From positions 93,210 through 157,209 of the forward strand of contig SVDU01000009.1 in assembly GCA_015057705.1 (NCBI GenBank): a stretch of DNA of 64,000 nucleotides, in the 5' to 3' direction. The stretch is from Paenibacillaceae bacterium. GTDB taxonomy: Bacteria > Bacillota > Clostridia > Lachnospirales > Lachnospiraceae. Numbering within the stretch: position 1 is the first letter of the stretch; the number at the start of each line of letters is the position of its first letter. Below are positions 53,504 to 62,535 of the stretch, piece after piece. Both the position numbers and the translations under genes were made by a program. Under the pieces are notes generated by a model. The model saw only the letters and a list, made by a program, of their open reading frames with translations. It was not told where the DNA came from and did no database searches.

Positions 53504-54297
53504 TTTCTGTGCAGTTTTTCATTCCTTTTTCTTGTGAAATTGATTATTGTTTTATAAAACATTTCTCTCGGAAGAAAATTACCCATAATCCGGATTATTT
53601 TTGCATCCAGACCCGGAACACTCACTACCTTCCCCTTCTTTAAATCTCTCATCGCCAAATTAACAATTTCCTCTGGATCCATAAATTTCATAAATCCTTT
53701 TTTCTTCTTAACTACGTTCATTCCTGCACTTTTATGAAAATCCGAATCAATAAAGCCAGGGCACACCACCTGCACATTAATAGCGGTATTGATCAGTTCC
53801 ATGTATAGCCCTTCTGTAAAATTAAGAATAAATAATTTGGTTGATGAATATAAAATATTTCTTGGCATTACTGCAAATGCGCCATCAGATGAGATATTAA
53901 TAATTGTTCCCCTGTTTCTGATCAGCATTTGTTTTAATATACTTTGGGTTAATATAACGACCGCATTCATTTGTAGATACATTATACCATCTATATCTTC
54001 TTTTGGAACTTCTGAAAACACAGGTTTCAATCCAAATCCTGCATTGTTAACTAATACTTCGATTTCATCATCACGGATCTCATGAAGAAGAGTATTTACT
54101 CCTTCTTCATTTGCCAGGTCTACAATAACCGTTTTGACTTTTATGTTATATGTATTCTCTATATTTTCTGCATTTGCCTTTATCTTATCTTCCCTTCTAC
54201 CGGTAATTATAAGATTGTGTCCTTTTTTCGCATACTCTTTAGCATATGCCAAACCAAGTCCGCTGGTTGCTCCTGTTATTAACGTCACATTCTTCAT
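53497..54297 (-). CDS. Short-chain dehydrogenase/reductase
   Basis: A 266-residue SDR with the cofactor motif LITGATSGLGLAYAKEYAKKGHNLIITGRR (NADP-favouring Arg), NNAGFG, the catalytic Ser in ISSDGAF and YSSTK (Tyr-x-x-x-Lys). The final residues (after RKRNE) are read out of frame from an ABC remnant, so the natural C-terminus may be altered. It lies in a TetR-methyltransferase-SDR series on one strand. Substrate unknown. Confidence 0.88.
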   Translation of the reverse strand: MKNVTLITGATSGLGLAYAKEYAKKGHNLIITGRREDKIKANAENIENTYNIKVKTVIVDLANEEGVNTLLHEIRDDEIEVLVNNAGFGLKPVFSEVPKEDIDGIMYLQMNAVVILTQSILKQMLIRNRGTIINISSDGAFAVMPRNILYSSTKLFILNFTEGLYMELINTAINVQVVCPGFIDSDFHKSAGMNVVKKKKGFMKFMDPEEIVNLAMRDLKKGKVVSVPGLDAKIIRIMGNFLPREMFYKTIINFTRKRNEKLHRKC

Positions 54298-54312
54298 TAA
54301 TTTCTCCTATAT

Positions 54313-54894
54313 TTACTTATTAGATTTTATTTTCCGCTTTTTATAAACCGCACTATATGTACCTTTAGACATGACGCAACTATCTTTATAAAATCCATTA
54401 CTTATCATTAATTCTTCTATTTCATTAACAGACATCCCATCATTTTCTCTCTGTGGTTCTTTAATAAGTAATCTTCCATCATTTTTTAAAATCCGAAAAA
54501 ATTCACTCACGACTCCGCTTCTTAACTCCTTTTGAACCTCGTGCAACGCATAAAAAATATATATAACATCAAATGATTTTTCATCTAATAGGAGCTCTGG
54601 AAGCTGGCCAACCCAAAAATCAACATTATCATAATGTCTCATTCGTGCTTTTGCTTTTTTCATCCAGAATTCTGATATATCCACACAAGTTAAATGACCA
54701 TTTAATTTATAAAGTTTTTTTGCCAGATGTCTGGACCCCGCTCCTGAACCACTCCCAAAATCTAAAACAGTTTCATTTTCTTCAAGTCCTATTTGATTCA
54801 TATACTTTTTATAAATAAAACTAAATACTCTGTTATTGCCTAATTCATCGATGAGTCTGTAAAAAAATGACGCTTTTTCATAACCTAAATCCAT
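54313..54894 (-). CDS. Class I SAM-dependent methyltransferase
   Basis: A 193-residue methyltransferase with motif I TVLDFGSGSGAGSRHLAKKL, acidic motif II (LTCVDISEFWMKKAKARM) and FDVIYIFYALHEV. The 15-base gap to the SDR and the TetR gene upstream suggest one transcript. The target molecule is unknown; a lipid or small metabolite is possible. Confidence 0.87.
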   Translation of the reverse strand: MDLGYEKASFFYRLIDELGNNRVFSFIYKKYMNQIGLEENETVLDFGSGSGAGSRHLAKKLYKLNGHLTCVDISEFWMKKAKARMRHYDNVDFWVGQLPELLLDEKSFDVIYIFYALHEVQKELRSGVVSEFFRILKNDGRLLIKEPQRENDGMSVNEIEELMISNGFYKDSCVMSKGTYSAVYKKRKIKSNK

Positions 54895-54987
54895 TTAAAT
54901 ACCTCCGTAATTTTGATGAACTTCTTTCATTGACATTTATTCATTAGAAAATTATTTTTTTACCTCGGATATTCACCGAGGTATCTG

Positions 54988-55551
54988 TTATTTCATTAAC
55001 AATTTTATAATCGACATTACTTTGTCTCCTTTTTCTTTTGGTGTCAGGGAATCATCGTTTACGATCGGGGATTGCCCATATACAATAAACCTGGATATAC
55101 TTTTAGGATCTTCCACTTTTAACTGTCCCTTTTTGTTAAGGCGGACAATGAAATTTTCTATATATGGCTGAATTTTATCATTCATTATTATTTCTAACTG
55201 TTTGTGAAATAATTGATTTCCATCTTTATGAAAAAAATCATGATACTTTTCTTTGCCGTCATTCCGGATAAAAACAGCTACTATTTTTTTATAGTATTCA
55301 TCCAATGATTCTTCTTCCCCTTGCAGAATTTCAATGAAAGGGGTAATGCACTCATCCGCATACAAAGTGATGGCGTATTCATACAATTCATATTTTGACT
55401 TAAAATAGTTATAGCAAAGTCCCGGAACGACATTGACCGCTTTTGCAATGTCTTTCATGGAAGTTGCCTCATAACCTTTTTCACAAAATAATCTCATGGC
55501 GTTATCTGCTATTTCACGCTTACGGACTTCTGGTTCTTTTGATATTCTCAT
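54988..55551 (-). CDS. TetR/AcrR-family regulator
   Basis: A 187-residue repressor-type protein. The N-terminal helix-turn-helix is EIADNAMRLFCEKGYEATSMKDIAKAVNVVPGLCYNYFKSKYELYEYAI and the rest is an all-alpha ligand domain. It is upstream of the methyltransferase and SDR genes on the same strand and probably controls them and itself. Confidence 0.9.
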   Translation of the reverse strand: MRISKEPEVRKREIADNAMRLFCEKGYEATSMKDIAKAVNVVPGLCYNYFKSKYELYEYAITLYADECITPFIEILQGEEESLDEYYKKIVAVFIRNDGKEKYHDFFHKDGNQLFHKQLEIIMNDKIQPYIENFIVRLNKKGQLKVEDPKSISRFIVYGQSPIVNDDSLTPKEKGDKVMSIIKLLMK

Positions 55552-55650
55552 TTGCCGCCTCCTATATATGCATTATAGTTTACGAATGAATATTAGTCAA
55601 TGAATATTTATCATTAACCTTATAACCCAAAACAGACACACCAATAATGG

Positions 55651-57096
55651 TTATAAAATTGTAATCTGATTCCGTCCGCTTTTTTTTGAATGATATAGCG
55701 CCTCATCAACTTTCTTAACCATCTGCTCCATACTAAGTTCTTCATCCACCTCTGAAATTCCCACACTAATGGTCACATGGTAATTTTCTTTCTTTTCCTC
55801 GCTTTTCAACGAGTCCATAAACCGTTCCATGATTTGCTCTGCTTCATCCAGTCCCACCGATAAGACACCGAAAAACTCGTCTCCACCCCATCGTGCTGCG
55901 ATTCCATATTCGCTAATCGCATTTTGTAAGTCCTCCCCAACCATAGCAATGACTGAATTTCCAAATATGTGGCCATATGAATCGTTAATATCCTTAAAAC
56001 GGTCAATATCGAACATAAACAACGTCTTTTTCGTCTTCCGGTTCTTTCGTAGAAATGCCAAATACCGTTTGGAGAATTGCTTCCGATTGGGAAGTCCCGT
56101 TAACTCATCCGTATTCTCAATCTTAACAATACGCATATTGCAATTGATAAAAACAGAGGTGGAAACCACGATACAGGCAGCCAGTGCAACAAGCATAAAA
56201 AACACATTGCTTTTTACGCGTTCCTGAAACACCTGGCTGATAGAACTGGTATCCATCTCAAGGACCAAATACCAGCCAAGCATTTTATCATACTGCGTGA
56301 TTAAGCATTTTCGCTTTCCTTCCGATGTGTACCACTGCATGATGGGTGTTTCAGACTTGTTTAGCTGAAGGCTTTCTGTAATTCCAACGCGTTTTTGCAA
56401 GTCTTCTTCACTGATAAAAATATCGGTATCCCCTTTAAAGGAAGTTTCGGCTCCCATGACATTAATGATATAAACCGACAAGCCATAATCTTTTTCATAA
56501 GAATAGATCGTATCGCCCAGGGAATCAACCTGTAACCCCACTCCAATCACACCGAGAAGTGATCCATCACTGCCTTCCACACGAAAATTTACAAAGACCG
56601 TAATATAATCATCCTTTGTCTCATTGGTGTCTACTTCCAAATCATACTCATTACCGGAATTAATAAAATTATAATACCAGATGTCATGATCATCTGTCTT
56701 TGAAATTGTCTTATTAAAGCCGTCCTGATAATAATAATTTTCTGTTTCTGCTGAAATACAAAACACCGTGGTATATCCATATTTATTCCGATAGGTGTTC
56801 AAATAATTATATAATTGTATCAGGTATGTATCATTCCCAGCGTTTTGGGATTCCTGTGAAAGCCATTTTTTCAGGAATTCATCATTCGCCATTGTTTTGG
56901 AAACCATTACCGGCTTAGACATAGAGTCTTCCACATGGCTGGAAATATCCTTATTGGCCAGGCTTAAGATATTTTCCAAATGTTTTTCTGCCAGATCCTG
57001 ATACGCTGTGGTATCTCGATAAACGATACCGATAAATCCAATTACAATAGAAATGATGATAATAAGATTGCTAAGTAGTAGTATATGCTTTTTCAC
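55651..57096 (-). CDS. Diguanylate cyclase with extracellular Cache sensor
   Basis: A 481-residue membrane protein: helix 1 (LLLSNLIIIISIVIGFIGIVY), an extracellular double-Cache region (~35-290), helix 2 (VFFMLVALAACIVVSTSVFI), then a GGDEF domain (NTDELTGLPNRKQF; active-site loop RWGGDEFFG intact). It makes c-di-GMP when its outside sensor is engaged. No clear inhibitory RxxD before the GGDEF loop is seen. It stands alone, about 100 bases from the TetR gene. Confidence 0.92.
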   Translation of the reverse strand: MKKHILLLSNLIIIISIVIGFIGIVYRDTTAYQDLAEKHLENILSLANKDISSHVEDSMSKPVMVSKTMANDEFLKKWLSQESQNAGNDTYLIQLYNYLNTYRNKYGYTTVFCISAETENYYYQDGFNKTISKTDDHDIWYYNFINSGNEYDLEVDTNETKDDYITVFVNFRVEGSDGSLLGVIGVGLQVDSLGDTIYSYEKDYGLSVYIINVMGAETSFKGDTDIFISEEDLQKRVGITESLQLNKSETPIMQWYTSEGKRKCLITQYDKMLGWYLVLEMDTSSISQVFQERVKSNVFFMLVALAACIVVSTSVFINCNMRIVKIENTDELTGLPNRKQFSKRYLAFLRKNRKTKKTLFMFDIDRFKDINDSYGHIFGNSVIAMVGEDLQNAISEYGIAARWGGDEFFGVLSVGLDEAEQIMERFMDSLKSEEKKENYHVTISVGISEVDEELSMEQMVKKVDEALYHSKKSGRNQITIL

Positions 57097-57917
57097 ATTT
57101 GCTCCTCTTGGTCATACCATGTGCTGACACTTCTTATATTATTTTGAAATAGTCGTTACGGCTGTGATAATCAAATTTTCCATTTTTTCTATCCGTTCTG
57201 GCGATCTGTATCAGGCTCCTGGGTTTTTGCAGTTTTGTAGATACTTTACATACAAATTTGAATATCCCACTCATTATATACGATATTCAACGCCATTTCC
57301 ACAATATAGTTATATGCTTTCGAAAATTAAGTAAAAAACATTTGTAGTTAAAATCCCCACAAATAAAAGGGGAAAAAGGTTCCAACCTTCGACAGACATT
57401 TTCTTTCAAGCAGGTTTCGATTATTACTGGAGTTTCTGTCCCATCTATCTGCAGACTTTTGGATACCATTCTTTATTCACCCCCCAGATAAACTGCCTGA
57501 TAGCAAACAACGAGTATTCCATGCGTGAATTTCTAAAGCCGAAGGGTGGATGTGGTATTAAAGAATTCCAGAAATATGCAAAATTGTTCCAGTCCTGAAA
57601 AAAAGAAATCTCAAATGCCTTTAATACGGTATTACAAATGTTGTTACCGAGGGATTTAATATACAAATCATAAAAATGGCTCTAAGCAAAGAATGGATCG
57701 GGATTTAAAACATCCTACCCAAACTATTGACAAAGAGCCAAGTAAGTTTTATTCCTATTGTGTGATTCTTGTATAGGATATCATTTATTATTGCATTATA
57801 GGAGAAGTACCTTTTAATTCAGCTGTAAATGTACGACGTGGTCTAAATTACAATATCATACATTGATTCACCTCATAGTTTGTATAAAATACATTTTACC
57901 TGTATCGTGTTAAAATA
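57097..57917. other. Gene-poor accessory interval with possible insertion-sequence debris
   Basis: No intact gene. On the minus strand ~70 open codons (57445-57666; DWNNFAYFWNSLIPHPPFGFRNSRMEYSLFAIRQF) are not recognised. Near 57679-57745 TGGCTCT and AGAGCCA form a 7-bp inverted pair, and the minus strand there (GGCTCTTTGTCAATAGTTT) looks like an ISL3-family end. Evidence is weak. Confidence 0.3.
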
Positions 57918-58139
57918 CTATTCAGGGGAATCTTTATTACCTCTATATTCCATTATATCACCGGGTTGGCAATCCAAAGCTATACATATTGCCTCTAAAG
58001 TTGAAAACCTAATAGCTTTTGCCTTTCCATTTTTCAAAATAGACAGATTTGCCATCGTTATTCCAACCTTCTCTGTAAGTTCTGTTACACTCATCTTTCT
58101 TTTAGCCAACATTACATCTATATTAATAATAATTGCCAT
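57918..58139 (-). CDS. Small XRE-family regulator
   Basis: A 73-residue protein that is almost only a helix-turn-helix (MLAKRKMSVTELTEKVGITMANLSILKNGKAKAIRFSTLEAICIALDCQPGDIMEY, split here by its helices). It follows the DUF2975 membrane protein by 10 bases, a pairing seen widely in Firmicutes, where the two are probably a regulator and its membrane partner. The function is unknown. Confidence 0.9.
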   Translation of the reverse strand: MAIIINIDVMLAKRKMSVTELTEKVGITMANLSILKNGKAKAIRFSTLEAICIALDCQPGDIMEYRGNKDSPE

Positions 58140-58149
58140 GATATTCTCC

Positions 58150-58626
58150 TCACACCGTTAAATCATTTTCCAATTTAATATCAATAGCATCTTGTAAAAG
58201 TCTTTGAAGAACTGCTACAAAGAAAGCAATCACCATTGATGCAAAGATAGGAATCATTCCACAAATTATGAGACCTGGGGCATCGTCTTTATCAGCCAAG
58301 AGAAAGACAAAAGGCATTATTATCAGATATAAAAAACTGATTATAGTTGCACAATATTTAATAAATATTAATGTATTAACGGAAGATTGTGAGAAAGCTT
58401 TGTTCTTGTCAATATAACATAATAGTTTATACGCCTTGTATAATGCAAAATAAAACGGTATTGTTGATACATACATACCTGTTACAATAGGATATAATAT
58501 AAGGACATAATCCGGATTTACTGGGTTATTAGCTAACCAGGAAAATCCATAAATGCATAAAACAAGCACAGGCATTCCAATAATTATAACAGATATCTTT
58601 AAAAATATTGTTGAACATCGTTTCAT
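58150..58626 (-). CDS. DUF2975 membrane protein
   Basis: About 158 residues with four predicted helices (IFLKISVIIIGMPVLVLCIYGF; LYPIVTGMYVSTIPFYFALYKAY; YCATIISFLYLIIMPFVFLLA; GMIPIFASMVIAFFVAVLQRLL). ATG 58626 has GAGGTG six bases upstream; an earlier GTG does not. It is coupled to the small XRE gene downstream. DUF2975 proteins have no known activity. Confidence 0.88.
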   Translation of the reverse strand: MKRCSTIFLKISVIIIGMPVLVLCIYGFSWLANNPVNPDYVLILYPIVTGMYVSTIPFYFALYKAYKLLCYIDKNKAFSQSSVNTLIFIKYCATIISFLYLIIMPFVFLLADKDDAPGLIICGMIPIFASMVIAFFVAVLQRLLQDAIDIKLENDLTV

Positions 58627-58752
58627 AAAATACACCTCACTTATATTTATGTCTATAGCATAGCATATCTTTTATCGTTTATCAATAAATATTTATTATA
58701 TATCATTGTATTTTTAATCTATCTTGATATTTTAATAGTAAATAGTACTTAA

Positions 58753-58894
58753 TTGTAGAGCGAGACGCAGTTTTGTAAAGCGAGATGCAACTTTGTAAAT
58801 TGACAAGCAAATATTTGTAAGCGAGACGCAGTTTTTGTAACCCAAATGCCACCTTTATAATCGAGGTGCAGTTTTTGTAAGCGAAATGCAACCT
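58753..58894. repeat. Seven head-to-tail 20-bp direct repeats
   Basis: Units begin at 58753, 58773, 58793, 58815, 58835, 58855 and 58875, all 20 bp except the third (22 bp). The rough consensus is TTGTAAGCGAGATGCAGTTT. Two helical turns per unit puts each copy on the same face of DNA, as for a multimeric binding protein. This resembles the repeated ends of IS21-family elements or replication iterons, but no istA/istB or rep gene is present. Confidence 0.8.
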
Positions 58895-59039
58895 GTTCAA
58901 ATCTCTTTTTTCGGTATATGATATAAAAACAGACAGGCCAAAGGGAGGTCAACTCCCTCTCGTTTAAATTTGTAAACGGAGAATCCACCCCTGATATGTG
59001 GTGTATTAGGTAAAGTTGTTGGCGGCACTGTCGTTTATT

Positions 59040-59342
59040 TTATTTTTTGAGAAGAGCTGGCTTTAACATGATGTCTTTGGCGGCAACCGGTCGACATCCA
59101 AGTGCTCCCAGCACATCTTCTCCATGAAGAAAGCTGAATGTTTCGTAAGGACTACGATTGTTCAGTTTTTTTCTTTTATAAGAATTGACATGATTCATCA
59201 TTAAAAAGATATCTTGCTGCGTAAGATTATCCATGCTGGTCTCTTTAGGAATAACTCTTCTGATCAGTTCATGATTAACTTCACAGGCGCCCTTCTGATA
59301 AGGGCATCCTGCATCACAATAAAAGATATTTGTTCGATGCAT
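59040..59342 (-). pseudogene. IS30-family transposase, C-terminal fragment
   Basis: One hundred residues match the end of IS30-type transposases: RTNIFYCDAGCPYQKGACEVNHELIRRVIPKETS with the last acid of the DDE triad in KGACEVNHE, then MNHVNSYKRKKLNNRSPYETF and ALGCRPVAAKDIMLKPALL. The N-terminal helix-turn-helix and the first two catalytic Asp are missing, so it is inactive. It sits in a patch of repeats and small accessory genes. Confidence 0.85.
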
Positions 59343-59667
59343 TGTTCCACCTGCTTTTAGATAATCACGATAGTAAATAGTAACGTATTACAAAACGTAT
59401 TACAAACGTGCCAATATTGACACCGCTATATATTCATTTTATAATCTTACGAACTCTATTTTCTGTTCGTAGTATCTTTGGATATATAATTAAACCAAAA
59501 GCAGCATGCCAAAATTGTCCTTCAAAGACAACTTCGAAACATACTGCTTTTCATACATTCCGTGTACCGATTCCCATATCTCTGCGATCATACGAAATTT
59601 TACGATAAAAAGACCAACTTTCAAATCGCGTCAAACCGCTTAAAATCTAAGGTTTTATTACTCTCTC
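59343..59667. other. Gap with no recognisable gene
   Basis: The sequence upstream of the IS30 fragment shows no intact frame. A plus-strand frame near 59500 includes CQNCPSKTT, which recalls IS1182 transposases, but nothing around it supports that. It is likely mobile-element debris. Confidence 0.3.
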
Positions 59668-60573
59668 TTACAGTTCATAAGGCGTCACCTGATATACATA
59701 ATAATTCAACCAATTCCCATATATCGTATTCGCTGCATTTCTCCAGCACAACACCGGCATCGTATCCGGATCATCGTCCTCATAATAATTACATGGAATC
59801 TCCGGATTCAGCCCCTTATCCAAATCCCTGTGATACTCCCCATTCAGCGTCATACGGTCATATTCCGGATGCCCCTGAATAAATACCTGCTTCCCATCCT
59901 CACTCATCACCATCAAGATCCCGGCCTCTTTCGACTCCGCCAGAATCTTCAGCCCCTGGTGCTTCTCGATATCCGCTCTTCTCACCTCCGTATACCGTGA
60001 GTGAGGCGCCATCACATAATCATCAAGACTACGCACCAGGGGCACTTTCCTGTCCAGAACTCTATGTCTGTAAATACCAGAAAGCTTACTATCCCTTTTA
60101 TACTTCGGCACTCCATAATGATAATAAAGACCCGCCTGGGCACCCCAGCAGATATGAAGGGAGCTGGTTACGTTTGTCTTGCTCCACTCCATAATCTTCG
60201 TCAGTTCTTCCCAGTAGTTCACCTCTTCAAATTCCATATTCTCAACAGGTGCCCCTGTGATAATCATACCATCGAACTTTTTGTCTTTTACCTCATCAAA
60301 ATAAACATAGAACTTATTTAAATGGCTGGCAGATGTATTCTTAGAAGTATGACTCTCCAGCATCAAAAATGTACAATCCACCTGCAGAGGAGTATTGGAC
60401 AGTGCGCGCAGAAGCTGTGTTTCCGTCTCTTCCTTAATGGGCATTAAATTAATAATCAGGATTTCAAGGGGACGAATGTCCTGGCTTAAGGCCCGGTCCT
60501 CGTCCATGATAAATATGTTCTCTGTTTCCAGTATGGCTTTCGCAGGTAAATCCTTTTGTACTTTAATCGGCAT
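59668..60573 (-). CDS. metA: Homoserine O-acetyltransferase (MetA family)
   Basis: A 301-residue MetA. The catalytic Cys142 lies in LHICWGAQAGLYYHYG, with His and Glu in FIQGHPEYD further on. Residue 111 is Glu (TGAPVENMEFEEV). In characterised homologues Glu111 gives acetyl-CoA preference and Gly111 succinyl-CoA, so this should make O-acetylhomoserine for methionine synthesis. Its ribosome site (GGAGGG) overlaps the ligA stop, so it is translated with ligA. No SAM riboswitch is seen before it. Confidence 0.95.
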   Translation of the reverse strand: MPIKVQKDLPAKAILETENIFIMDEDRALSQDIRPLEILIINLMPIKEETETQLLRALSNTPLQVDCTFLMLESHTSKNTSASHLNKFYVYFDEVKDKKFDGMIITGAPVENMEFEEVNYWEELTKIMEWSKTNVTSSLHICWGAQAGLYYHYGVPKYKRDSKLSGIYRHRVLDRKVPLVRSLDDYVMAPHSRYTEVRRADIEKHQGLKILAESKEAGILMVMSEDGKQVFIQGHPEYDRMTLNGEYHRDLDKGLNPEIPCNYYEDDDPDTMPVLCWRNAANTIYGNWLNYYVYQVTPYEL

Positions 60574-60576
60574 AAT

Positions 60577-62535
60577 TTATCCCTCCAGCAGTTTTATGAA
60601 ATCCTCTTCTGAAATAATGGGCACTCCCAGTTCCTTTGCCTTTTTATTTTTAGACGAATTGGATGTGGTATCATTGTTAATTAAATAAGACGTCTTTGAT
60701 GTAACCGAGCCAGTGGCTTTGCCTCCCTGTGCTTCGATCGCTTCCTGAAGTGCCTTCCGGTTCTCAAAATGCTCCACGGATCCGGTAATAACAAACGTCA
60801 TCCCCTCCAGCCGCTTCTCTCCTCCGGTCTCCGCCTCCTGCTCAATGGTTACTTCCGCTAACAGACGATCTGTCATCTCATTATTCTTCTCGTCCTTAAA
60901 ATAAGTAATCCATGCATCTGCCAGCACCTTTCCAATGCCGGAGACAGCAGTCAGCTCCTCTTCCTCTGCATGACGCATTCGGTCAAAATCGAAACGGAAT
61001 TCCCGGCAGAGCATCTTTGCATTGGCAACTCCGATACCAGCAATTCCAAGCCCATAGATCAGACGGGGCAGGGTGGTATGAGACGCCTTTTTCACTGCCT
61101 GAATTAAATTATCATAAGATTTTTTACCGAAGCCCTCCATCTGAGTAATAGCTTCTTCATGCTGATCTAAATGAAACATATCGGCAAACTCACGGATAAA
61201 TCCGGCTCCGATAAACTTTTCCAGCGTAGCTTCTGATAATCCATCAATATTTAAAGCATCCCGGCTTACAAACAGAGAAAAGCCCTTGATCCGCTTTGCC
61301 TGACAATCCGGGTTGGTGCAATATAAACTTTTTACATCATTTACCTGACGGATTTCCGTCCTTCCGTCACAGACCGGGCAGTGATCCGGAATCTTTATTT
61401 TTCCGCTTCTGGTCAGATTGTCGGCAATCTGAGGAATAATCATATTCGCCTTGTAAACCGTGATCTGGTCCCCTTCACCCAGCTCCAAAGCTTCCATAAT
61501 ACTCAGATTATGAACACTGGCACGGCTCACTGTCGTACCCTCTAACTCCACCGGCTCAAAAATGGCAACCGGATTAATCAGGCCGGTTCTTGACGCACTC
61601 CATTCAATTTCTGTCAGAGTCGTCTCCCTAATCTCATCAGCCCATTTAAATGCGATGGCGTTGCGGGGGAACTTGGCAGTCCGTCCAAGAGATTCTCCAT
61701 AAGCGATATCATCAAATAAAAGCACCAGTCCGTCTGACGGAATGTCATATTCCGGTACAGTCTTTGCGAATTCAGCAACTGCTTCCCCGATGGTTTCTTT
61801 CGTCACGATCTTATAATCCACCACGTCAAAGCCCTGGGCCTTCAGCCACTGAAACTGCTCAGCTCTGGAGTTTTTAAAATCAACACCCGGAGCAGAAACC
61901 AATGCAAATGCCTCGAAATTTACGTTTCGGCGGGCGGTGATCTGGTTGTTTAACTGTCTGACGGAACCGCTGCACAGATTTCTTGGATTCTTATACTTCG
62001 CGGTCACATCCTCAATCTCGTCATTTATCCGGTTAAAGTCAGTATATTTTATGACAGCCTCTCCCCTGATCACCAGTTCTCCCTGGTAGGATATGGTAAG
62101 GGGAATGTTTGCAAATACCCTGGCATTGTTGGTAATTACTTCTCCAATCTCTCCATTTCCCCGTGTTACCGCTTTTTGAAGCGTTCCTTCCCGGTAAACC
62201 AGAACAACCGTCAGTCCGTCCAGCTTCCAGGAGAGAATTCCCCTCTGGCCTCCCAGCCAGTCTGCTAAATCCTCCGTGCTTTTCGTCTTATCCAGAGAAA
62301 GCATAGGGGAATCATGGGCTTCCTTGGGAAGCTCGCTTAAGACCTGATAGCCAACGTTCTGTGTGGGGCTGTTAGATAAAACAATTCCGGTTTCCTCCTC
62401 CAGCGCCGCCAGTTCATCATAGAGACGATCATACTCATAATTGCTCATGATCTCCCGGCTTTCCTGGTAGTAGGCTTTTCCTGCTTCCTGTAATAACAGG
62501 ATCAGTTCCTTAATTCTTTTTAGTTTTTCGTCCAT
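60577..62535 (-). CDS. ligA: NAD-dependent DNA ligase LigA
   Basis: A 652-residue ligase with all domains: the NAD-binding Ia region, the adenylation lysine in SWKLDGLTVVLVY (KxDG), an OB fold, a four-cysteine zinc finger (CPVCDG...LYCTNPDCQAKR), helix-hairpin-helix repeats and a C-terminal BRCT domain (RLEGMTFVITGSVEHFENRKAL). It seals nicks during replication and repair. It overlaps the pseudouridine synthase gene by 26 bases and is followed by metA after three bases. Confidence 0.95.
   Translation of the reverse strand: MDEKLKRIKELILLLQEAGKAYYQESREIMSNYEYDRLYDELAALEEETGIVLSNSPTQNVGYQVLSELPKEAHDSPMLSLDKTKSTEDLADWLGGQRGILSWKLDGLTVVLVYREGTLQKAVTRGNGEIGEVITNNARVFANIPLTISYQGELVIRGEAVIKYTDFNRINDEIEDVTAKYKNPRNLCSGSVRQLNNQITARRNVNFEAFALVSAPGVDFKNSRAEQFQWLKAQGFDVVDYKIVTKETIGEAVAEFAKTVPEYDIPSDGLVLLFDDIAYGESLGRTAKFPRNAIAFKWADEIRETTLTEIEWSASRTGLINPVAIFEPVELEGTTVSRASVHNLSIMEALELGEGDQITVYKANMIIPQIADNLTRSGKIKIPDHCPVCDGRTEIRQVNDVKSLYCTNPDCQAKRIKGFSLFVSRDALNIDGLSEATLEKFIGAGFIREFADMFHLDQHEEAITQMEGFGKKSYDNLIQAVKKASHTTLPRLIYGLGIAGIGVANAKMLCREFRFDFDRMRHAEEEELTAVSGIGKVLADAWITYFKDEKNNEMTDRLLAEVTIEQEAETGGEKRLEGMTFVITGSVEHFENRKALQEAIEAQGGKATGSVTSKTSYLINNDTTSNSSKNKKAKELGVPIISEEDFIKLLEG

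Noticed and set aside
54962..54979. ACCTCGG/CCGAGGT hairpin after the TetR gene as a terminator
   Set aside because: In the direction of the gene the stem is followed by A residues, not T, so termination is not supported.
58753..58894. CRISPR array
   Set aside because: Units are contiguous and diverge from each other, without constant repeats separated by unique spacers, and no cas genes are present.
59408..59608. Plus-strand frame with CQNCP, like an IS1182 transposase
   Set aside because: Neighbouring residues do not fit the family and both strands are open for a similar length by chance.
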